Positions 56,980-64,000 of a DNA stretch of 64,000 bases are shown here, piece after piece. The stretch covers positions 16,492,899 through 16,556,898 of the forward strand of contig OY855914.1 of the NCBI GenBank assembly GCA_963693305.1, in the 5' to 3' direction. A model generated the notes under the pieces. It was not told the DNA's origin and did not search any database. It saw nothing but the letters and a program-made list of their open reading frames with translations. Within the stretch, counting starts at the first letter, position 1. Each line of letters opens with the position of its first letter. The stretch is from Meandrina meandrites. Lineage: Eukaryota; Cnidaria; Anthozoa; Scleractinia; Meandrinidae. A program made the translations under genes and the position numbers.

Positions 56980-57126
56980 CACTTAATGTCTGGTCCTGAG
57001 GGAAACAGTTAGTTTTGTTTTCCCAAGAGTCGCGATGTTTCCCGAGAAGAAGTTGACGGCAACATCGACTGGAGACTCGAGGAAAAACAAAACTAACTAG
57101 CTTCCCGAGGGACAAGACATAAAGTG
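56980..57126. repeat. Foldback of about 147 bp with about 63-bp arms
   Basis: CACTTAATGTCTGGTCCTGAGGGAA on the left is mirrored by TTCCCGAGGGACAAGACATAAAGTG on the right, with TAGTTTTGTTTT/AAAACAAAACTA and CGATGTT/AACATCG further in. This is a hairpin MITE-like structure. The sequence is quoted here only as its ends; the arms have several mismatches. Confidence 0.75.
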
Positions 57127-57720
57127 CTTTGTTAAACATCCCAAGAACGTACGAAAAAGATTTGCGTTAACAACAGGACGCCTAAGCACGACTTTGTTTC
57201 TTCTATAAAACACTGCAAATGAACAAATACATCGTAAACTACGGACAAAAGAAAGCAAAGAACCAACTTACTTCCTAGGCATTTTCGAAATCCTTCTGCT
57301 CTAAAAGTTTTTTGACTTGGTTTTTCGAATAAAAAGTAGAAAGCGCCGGTTTTAGCCACAAACTGTTCCACTGTATTTCACAAACTTTCGAAGAACTAAC
57401 TACAAATTTCCTGGAATCGCCAAGAAATAAGCTTCAAAATGTCACGCCACTGGTCTTGGTCACGTTTTGACCACATGGTTTTTCCGGCCATGGATCACGC
57501 CCAGGTCAATGAATCCCAATCGGGATACATTTGATAAAAATGTATCCCGATCGGGATACATTTAAATTTATGCAAGGTCACGTGATCTCGAATCAGCCAA
57601 TGAGAATCGTCTTAAGAGCAAGAGAAACTGCGGATGTATAACAATCTGTGTTGTTGTTCATGACTTCTTTGAAACCAAAGCAGACTGCAGAGTAAAAGAT
57701 TAAAAACATGTTAAGTAGTA
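57127..57720. other. Non-coding stretch with a perfect 14-bp hairpin
   Basis: ATCGGGATACATTT (57519-57532) and AAATGTATCCCGAT (57538-57551) are exact mirrors around a 5-nt loop, followed by a further CGGGATACATTT. No gene. The 79-codon minus frame at 57132-57371 has no domain. Confidence 0.5.
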
Positions 57721-59769
57721 TATCTGGCGTTCGACAAATACGGTGGGACGTTTAAAACCCGAAGATAATACTCTGGCACATCAGGTGAGTATTCAGTCCG
57801 GGATCGTTATCAGATTTGATAACCTCGACCAACCTCGACCAAAACAAGCCATTAGCCAATCGCTGCTCAAGTTTTCGCTCACGTGATATTATTTGGTAGC
57901 AGCAGTCTAGAATTCAATATGGCGGGCGACGAGGCGTATTGCAAAGCAATTTATATCGAATGAATTTTATGCTTGCTTCGCAGTAGATTACTGGATTATG
58001 GAATAAAAACAGAGACGCACGAAAAAAAAACTATCCCCGTCCAAATGTTTCATATCTGGATAGACATCGTATAATTTTTGTTCCGAGTATGACACAGTGA
58101 AGGTAGACAACAGTTATTCTGCTAACAAAAGCGTTTTTTATTAATACTAATGTGATAGCTTCTGTTTTCACTCATGCAGGCTTCATTTTCCTGGTAGTTG
58201 GCGAAGCTGATTGTTCCGGCAACAGTCTGTATAAAATATAAACGAAACAGCAACATTAAAAATACATTTTGAGTTTACAAATTGACACTTAAAACGAGTT
58301 GCTTCCACATTGAAGCGATTGCCTAAGCTAAACGAAAGCTATAATATAATTTCGTTTTCTTTGCATGCAGGAAGCGTGTTGAGGGCCGAATTCGAAACAT
58401 CTCTTACTATGATTCACCACCATGAAATTGAAATATAAACAGTATCGAAACAGTACGCGACTCTCCCTCGGTCGGCTCTCTGTCCGTATATACTGAAGAT
58501 AGGATAGCTTACCTCGATGGCCATATCCAATCTCGCCTTCCATTTCTGTGATTGCTAATATGATCCTCCTTTTATCGTCGTCTTTAAATCTCGTACATGG
58601 AGTCTTCTTTGCACTTTATTTCCCACACACAAGGGATGAATGCGCCTCCGCCGTGCTGGTCATTTTGTTTCCAGTTTTGAAGTACAGGAGTTCTTTTTGT
58701 CGCTGTGGGCTCACCTGATATGGTTCTGGCACAACAAAAATATAGCAGGCAAATTAAATTTAATTCGTATTACACCTCTGTTCACTCGAATGTGTCTGTA
58801 AACTTGGTAGTCTTAGCATTTCCGGGGAAAATTGGTTTAGTAAAGATCAGTAGTCTATTGTTGTGCATTCGGTGATATGACCAGTTCATATAAAATAAAC
58901 TATAATTCAAGTAATATGCTTTCGGTCCATACAGTTCACTCAATAAATCCAACAATAAGCTTTATAATGTAACGACTGGTGTGCCAGCAAACTGACCTAT
59001 TGTACGGTTTGCCCGGCGTTTCCGGAAAATATTTCAGGACCGTGAGTTGTTGATCTCAGGCGATCACACATGTCTGGCAAACATGATTAGGCGCATGAAT
59101 AAAATCATTTTCGTCTTCAACATTTACACCATAACGCTCAGAATGAAGCTTGAATTTTTCTTTAGGTCTTGTAGACGTCTTTTTCGAAGACGCATTCTTG
59201 CTACAAATTAAATCAACAGAGATTAGCTATTTTGATTCTATGGGTATCGGAATCCATCATCTCAATGCTTAGGAACACATCAATTACAGCTGAAAATATG
59301 GCCGCCGTTGCGAACAGCACATCACAAATCAAAATACCCCCGTGCACTTTTTTCACAGATCGTGCACAACAACAAAAACACGTAAAATCGCAAGAATATG
59401 GCATGAAGATTAACGACATATTTTTGTGAGTGTCGCAAAAATCTACAAGTAACTTAAATCTAATGGCAAGGTAGAAAACATACCTGATTTGGATGCAAAA
59501 TTGCAAGCGCTGTTCAGCTTCACGAGTAACATTTTCCATCGTTTGCGCTAGTATTCGACCGCCATCTTCAAAACACGTGAAGCTTCTTCCTTCCTGGTAT
59601 TTATCGAATAGAATTATGGGTAAATTACCCGAGTATAAGCGAACAAACAATGAACAAAGCGAAGTGAACACGAGAATTCCCGATTTTTTAAATGGCCGCC
59701 ATGTGGTGACGTCACATGGTTATCAAATCTGATAACGATCCCGGACTGGTATTTGTCGAACGCCAGATA
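57721..59769. mobile_element. TA-flanked inverted-repeat element (2049 bp), left repeat interrupted
   Basis: The right terminus (59718-59769) is a continuous 52-bp block. Its reverse complement appears at the left as TATCTGGCGTTCGACAAATAC (57721-57741) and CAGTCCGGGATCGTTATCAG onward (57794-57824), separated by 52 extra bases. TA abuts both ends (57719-57720 and 59770-59771). The 152-codon minus frame at 59213-59671 starts near the right terminus, but I see no transposase motif in it. Probably a non-autonomous TA-targeting DNA transposon. Confidence 0.75.
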
Positions 59770-59938
59770 TATTACTAGGGAGCGGATTTTTTTTTTTATT
59801 CGACAACCATTTTTTTCGACAACCATTTTTGGAGAAAGCAACAGGGGAGCGCTCGAACCGTAAGAACCGGATAACCGGAGGGGTTGTTCACCATTTAGAT
59901 AGAAACGCCACCCCTGTTATATCGTTCGAACAGCGGCT

Positions 59939-60235
59939 ATGGTTCGTGGATCAAACAACTGCAACTGTGGGTGGTTAATGTTTAATCGGAAAGAAAAGTG
60001 TGCAAAGAGGTGTGTCGGTGCTTTCTGTGGGAAACACAACTATCAAATTAAGAAAGGAATGAAAATGCCTGCCCCGTGTGGCAGCCGTGGTGTTGGGGTT
60101 TTGTGTGATTACCGTCTTTGCATTTCATGCGGCGGAAGTCAGCTAAAACACCGGCTGATACGAAAACACAAAAAAGCAAAGAAAAATTTTGAACGTGTTT
60201 TGGTTGAGCTTAAGCTCAAGCAATTAGAGAATTAA
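59939..60235 (+). CDS. Small Cys-rich protein upstream of a DNA polymerase (98 aa)
   Basis: An intact ATG-to-TAA frame encodes a basic 98-residue protein with Cys at 8, 10, 21, 25, 30, 47, 56, 61 and 64 and His at 33. The last four Cys (C-x8-C-x4-C-x2-C) look like a zinc-binding knuckle. The tail (70-98) is a Lys/Arg-rich amphipathic helix (RKHKKAKKNFERVLVEL). I do not recognise a named family. It lies 72 bp upstream of, and in the same direction as, the polymerase pseudogene, so it may be a second gene of the same element, for example a nucleic-acid-binding factor. The upstream sequence holds two copies of TTCGACAACCATTTTT (about 59800 and 59815). It is striking that this frame is intact while the polymerase is broken. 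Confidence 0.55.
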   Translation: MVRGSNNCNCGWLMFNRKEKCAKRCVGAFCGKHNYQIKKGMKMPAPCGSRGVGVLCDYRLCISCGGSQLKHRLIRKHKKAKKNFERVLVELKLKQLEN

Positions 60236-63200
60236 CACCTTGCATTATATTAAAGTTCTCTCAATAATTATTTAACGCTATTATTTATTATTCTATTTAA
60301 CGCAACAATGTCTGCTGTCTACTTTGACTTTGAACCTTAGGCAAAACAACTTGCGGAAATCGAGCCAGAAGCGTTGCAGGCTTTATTGCAATTACTTACA
60401 GAAAACGTACCTGCTGTTCGAAAGATTGTTCAGAACGTGCTGAATGAACCCATTCCCCAAGAAACGAAGAAGCGTTTACATAAACCTTTACTTCCTAAAC
60501 CTTTCCAACCAAGAGCTCCTCTCCGGCAAAAAAGGACGAGAAAAAGGCAAAAACTTCTGAGGGAGTTCGATCCCTTTCCTCCACAGAACATCCGAACGGT
60601 GACAGACTACCAGAATGAGATTCTGGACCCGTACGATGTTGCAAGACATGAGGGTGAAGAAACAAAAGGGCGGCGTTATATTCGATGGCGCTTCATTAAA
60701 GATTTCGATAAAACCCTCACACGAAACTTTATGGCAAAAATTCGAGAGAACGTCCACACAGCGTTTTACATCAGGCACGTTTACTCTTATCAGTTGCGCC
60801 ACATTGAAGATTGAACGGTCATTGTGTACTACACTAACCAAGGCTCACCTTGGATTAACGACCTTTCAGCAGCGGAGAAATGGCTGAGTGGGCAGGAGAC
60901 GAAACGCCTAGAATCTGACAATATCAAAAGACCTTCTACAAAGTGGGAGTTTGTAAGCTTCTTTATTGTTGATGTGAAGGTTGTGCTCGACCGTCAACCG
61001 CTGTTGGGCACAGGCCCCTTGCCAGACTGCATGCGTAACCTTGCACATGGCCGGTCAACGGTGGCACTGGATAACTATCAAGATAACTTAAGCCTATGGC
61101 GTTGCATTGCTGTGCACTGAGGAGCGCGTCATGATCGAAGCAGAACAGCAGCCCGTGGTCTCGCAATGAGTTTCTTCAAACTCAAAACAATGAGGACCAA
61201 CTGTCCAAAAACGTCTCTTGATGAATTAGACAAGGTGGAAAGGCATCTGAATCAGGGTGCCGCTTTCTCTGATTGGCTCGGCATCCGGGTATATGAGGCT
61301 GAGAGGGTAGAAGATGCCAAAGTGGTATGGCACCTTAGAAGAAACCCGCCAGCTCAGTTGAAGAATATTCTGACAATCGGCATTTTTGGAGGGCACGCGT
61401 TCGTTATCAAGGATATTGCAAGGTTGGCGAAAACGTATGCATGCATCCATTGCTATGCAAGATTCACAAAAGGTTGCGACCTTCAACGTCATTTCCAAAG
61501 GTGTGCTTAAGGTAAGACGATAGTTGATTGCCCGGGTGAGAAGGTCGAAGCCCCGCAGACAGCCTTCGAGAAAGCTTTCTATCCACACCATTGAGCTTCT
61601 AAAGAATCGCTGTGGTGGCTTAATCAAGAGGCCAAGCGGCGGAAAATTCACATTCATCACGCAATGTGCGGGCATGGCGGCGAACGTTGGGTTGAGTGCG
61701 CACCTGTTGACGGATACAACCATGCAACAGAGACAGTATTTCAATATCACGGCTGCCACTGGCACGGTTGTCAAAAATGTTACCCGCATGATCGTAACAA
61801 AATCATTGACCCCAACGACCAAACACGCGAAGACCGGTTCAAAGCCACAATGAAACGCACAAGATTGCTGCGAAAGGCCAGCTACCGCGTGATTGAGGCT
61901 TGGGCAGTTGAAGTTGAGAAAATCGGTGATTCACCGCGTACCCAAACAAAAAGCTATCCGCACTCCGTTTTGTACGATTTTGAGACATACGGCGACAATA
62001 AACATCGGAAGGAGCCGACGCCCACGCTCACGACCCTGAACGCGCAAGTGCCAATCTCGGTGAGCGTCGGTGACACCCTTGAAAGAGAGCCCACCCACAT
62101 CTGTGAAAGAGACCCCGCGGAGCTGGTCCGCAAGCTTATGGAAGAGCTGGAGAGACACGGGAAAAACATCCGGGCCCAAGTAAGAGCGGAGTTTATGCCA
62201 GAAGACGTGGGCCTACTCCCAAAGCGCAGCGGCAAAAAATCGAGGAATGGTACAACCAGGTTCCTGTCGTCGGGTTCAACTCTGGTACTTACGATCGGAA
62301 TCTGATCAAAAAGCACTCCGCAGACCGCCTTGCTGACACAACCGGCAAAGTGAGAGCGGCAAAAAAACGGAAACAAAATCATGTTCTTGCTCACTTGGGG
62401 CTTCCGTTTCCTTGACATCATCAACTATCTTGGGCCGGGGACCAGCTACGAGAAATGGGTGAAAGCCTACGAATGCAAGACTGTGAAATCGTGGTTTCCA
62501 TACGAGTGCTTTGACAAACCCGAAAAACATGCTGGGCTCCCGAAATATGAGGAGTGGTATTCGAAGCTTAAGGGAGAATACATTCTCACGCGAGATGAAT
62601 GGGAGGGGTGTCAGCGTCTGTTCGAAGAAAACGGCATGCGTACCTTCGCAGACTGGCTACGTTACTACAATAATCTCGATGTGGTTCCCGACCTCGAGGC
62701 TCTGGAAAAGATGAGAACCTTTTACACTGAGAAGGGAATCGACATCCTGAAAGACGCTGTCAGCGTCCCAGGCGTGAGTTTAGTGAGTGAGTTTAGGCGG
62801 GGAGCTGTTGAGCGGAACGCGGAGCTTTACAGCCCAGGCAAAGAAACGTATGATATGCTGAAAGAAGCAGTTGTCGGGGGCCCAAGTCTCGTTTTTACAA
62901 GGTACCACGAAGTTGGCGTTACAGGGATAAGGTCTCATCGAATAGCGGAACCCCGTCTTTGCAAAAATATCCTTGGTTACGACGCCAACGCCCTCTATCT
63001 TTCAACCATGCACAGATAAATGCCTTGCGGAAAGGAAAGGGTCGTGCACTACGACGACGAGTACCAAGCAGAGACGGCTCCTATACTAACGCACAGGCTC
63101 AAAGAAGGAAACTGGCTCGGATTTTCCGAAGTAGGTATAGAGATTCCGAAACCCTTGCACCCAAAGTTTGAGGAAATGTGCCCGTTCATCTTCAAAAAAG

Positions 63201-63352
63201 TGGTGCGCATTGAAGTTGTTCCGGAACATATGCTCGATTACTTGCGGAGTACAGGCAAAAAGCGCGGAGACTTGAAAAAACTCGTGGGCGCGTTGTCTGC
63301 ACAGAGGTTGTTGGTGTACGCCCCTCTGCTACTCTGGTATGTGGAACACGGG

Positions 63353-63582
63353 GCGGTTATCACAAAGATACGAAAATGTCCTGCGCAGCGTTAATTTAAA
63401 TGAACACATAAGATTTTGTAATGTAAAACGCTGGAAAGTTAATTTTTAAAACTAAACGTTTCGGCAATGCTGCCTTCATCAGTAGTAGTAAAAAAACAAC
63501 GACACATTTTTTTTACTACTACTGATGAAGGCAGCACTTTCCAGCGTTTCACATTAAAAAATCTTAAGCGGTTATCACAAAG
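63353..63582 (-). mobile_element. 200-bp Penelope-like (hammerhead-bearing) insertion in the polymerase pseudogene
   Basis: GCGGTTATCACAAAG occurs at 63353-63367 and again at 63568-63582. It is a perfect 15-bp target duplication flanking a 200-bp insert, and the polymerase reading (AVITK) resumes exactly after it. The insert is largely an inverted repeat: an ACGCTGGAAAGT arm near 63428-63439 against ACTTTCCAGCGT near 63537-63548, and TGCTGCCTTCATCAGTAGTA against TACTACTGATGAAGGCAGCA. One arm carries the complete hammerhead core; the other has lost it. Confidence 0.8.
63453..63483 (-). ncRNA. Hammerhead ribozyme core
   Basis: Minus strand: ACTA, CTGATGA, A, GGCA-GCAT-TGCC (a perfect 4-bp stem II with tetraloop), GAAAC, GTT, TAGT. 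ACTA and TAGT can pair as stem I across the cleavage triplet GTT. All invariant core positions are present. The tiny stem III is typical of Penelope-associated hammerheads, which are thought to act best as tandem or dimeric copies. Confidence 0.65.
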
Positions 63583-64000
63583 GTTTATCGGACGATTGAC
63601 TACCAACCGGCGAAGATCTTTTCCTGGTTAGTGGAGCAAGTGACGGAGGCGCGCCGGATAGGAGACGTGGAAAAAAAGCAAAGCGCTGCTGGCCGAGGTG
63701 TTCAAGCCGCTGGGGAACAGCAGGTACGGGAAGCTCATCGAAGCCTTGGCGCGGCAAACATACATTATTTACACCAAAGACGAGAAGGTAGTCGACGGAG
63801 CCTTGCGAAACGCGTATTTCTCTGATCTTGACGAGATCGGGCAGGCGTATGAGTTGGAAAGCCGGAAGCCTCGGATCACAATCAGACGGCCGTTTCAGGT
63901 TGGAATCGCTGTCTATCAGCTGGCGAAGCTGCGGATGTTGTAATTCTATTACGACTTTCTTGACAGGTATTTTGACAGAAGAGATTTTGAGCTTATCCAG

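Larger units (their letters stand above)
60308..64000 (+). pseudogene. Family-B DNA polymerase (DNA_pol_B_2-like), broken, runs off the window
   Basis: One frame starting at ATG 60308 carries most of the homology. It has a coiled basic N-terminal region, a WINDLSAAEKWL segment (about 60855), a Cys/His cluster CIHCYARFTKGC...H...C (61443-61507), YHGCHWHGCQKCYP (61742-61783), exonuclease motif I DFE (61976-61984), exonuclease-II-like FNSGTYD (about 62270, in a shifted frame), polymerase motif A YDANALYL (about 62980) and motif B KPLGNSRYGK (about 63704-63733). Motif C would lie beyond the edge. Breaks: TAG 60338, TGA 60812, TGA 61118, TAA 61508, TGA 61592, a compensating frameshift pair at about 62222 and 62368, TAA 63017, an insertion at 63368-63567, a frameshift at about 63675, and TAA 63941. 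Such polymerases belong to self-synthesising (Polinton-like) or virus-derived elements. It is not functional. Confidence 0.85.

Noticed and set aside
59213..59671. 152-codon minus-strand ORF inside the TA-flanked element
   Set aside because: Its position would suit a transposase exon, but I see no catalytic or DNA-binding motif and a plus-strand frame overlaps it.
60308..63943. In-frame TAG/TGA/TAA codons in the polymerase considered as recoded sense codons
   Set aside because: All three stop types occur, together with several frameshifts and an insertion, and neighbouring intact genes use normal stops. Pseudogenisation is the simpler reading.
1..64000. CRISPR arrays, operons, prophage or bacterial origin
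   Set aside because: No regularly spaced direct repeats with unique spacers, no dense gene packing and no Shine-Dalgarno-led genes. Introns and LINEs indicate a eukaryotic nucleus.

Overview
This window looks like nuclear DNA of an anthozoan cnidarian, most likely a stony coral or a close relative. It is AT-rich and non-coding over most of its length. It contains spliced genes, several classes of eukaryotic transposon, tRNA-derived SINE-like units and microsatellites, and no operons or bacterial signals. The coral attribution rests on the family styles I recognise (42-residue TPR arrays with an HSLGDY motif, L1- and CR1/L2-like LINEs, Penelope-like elements, THAP transposons, abundant TTAA-flanked MITEs). 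It is inference, not a database result. I see no convincing single-copy host gene. The window is almost entirely a graveyard and nursery of mobile DNA. LAYOUT. 0-11.7 kb: a decayed TPR array, a dead Myb/SANT-like gene, a head-to-tail duplication (6.2-7.7 kb) and several short inverted-repeat elements, one a TTAA-flanked 1.03-kb unit. 11.7-21.7 kb: gene-poor, with two nested pairs of inverted repeats; the inner pair carries GGGGTC or GGGGCC hexanucleotide arrays. 22.2-28.7 kb: a Penelope fragment with a hammerhead-like motif, then a 5'-truncated L1-like LINE split by a 2-kb inverted-repeat element, with a second element in its 3' region. 28.7-32.4 kb: a CR1/L2-like LINE with one uninterrupted 1140-codon ORF (2A-like motif, PHD-like finger, endonuclease, reverse transcriptase). 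34.7-39.5 kb: a MITE and, 30 bp on, an apparently complete 4417-bp ISL2EU-type DNA transposon. Its two convergent spliced genes encode a THAP/DDE transposase and a SWIM-YqaJ nuclease-like protein. 40.1-45.3 kb: a decayed TTAA-flanked element with THAP remnants and two nearly identical piggyBac-like MITEs in opposite orientation. 47-51.8 kb: two further L1-like pieces, one a fragment and one nearly full-length but frameshifted on the minus strand. 54.7-55.1 kb: a second Penelope fragment. 57.7-59.8 kb: a TA-flanked inverted-repeat element. 59.9-64 kb: an intact small Cys-rich ORF followed by a family-B DNA polymerase pseudogene that runs off the window and is itself interrupted by a 200-bp hammerhead-bearing insertion with a 15-bp target duplication. 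HOW THE PARTS WORK TOGETHER. The only multi-gene unit that looks functional is the ISL2EU-type element: both genes start just inside matching 62-bp terminal repeats that contain a YY1-like motif. The CR1/L2-like LINE is the only retroelement with an open frame. The polymerase module may be part of a self-synthesising (Polinton-like or virus-derived) element whose other genes lie beyond the right edge.
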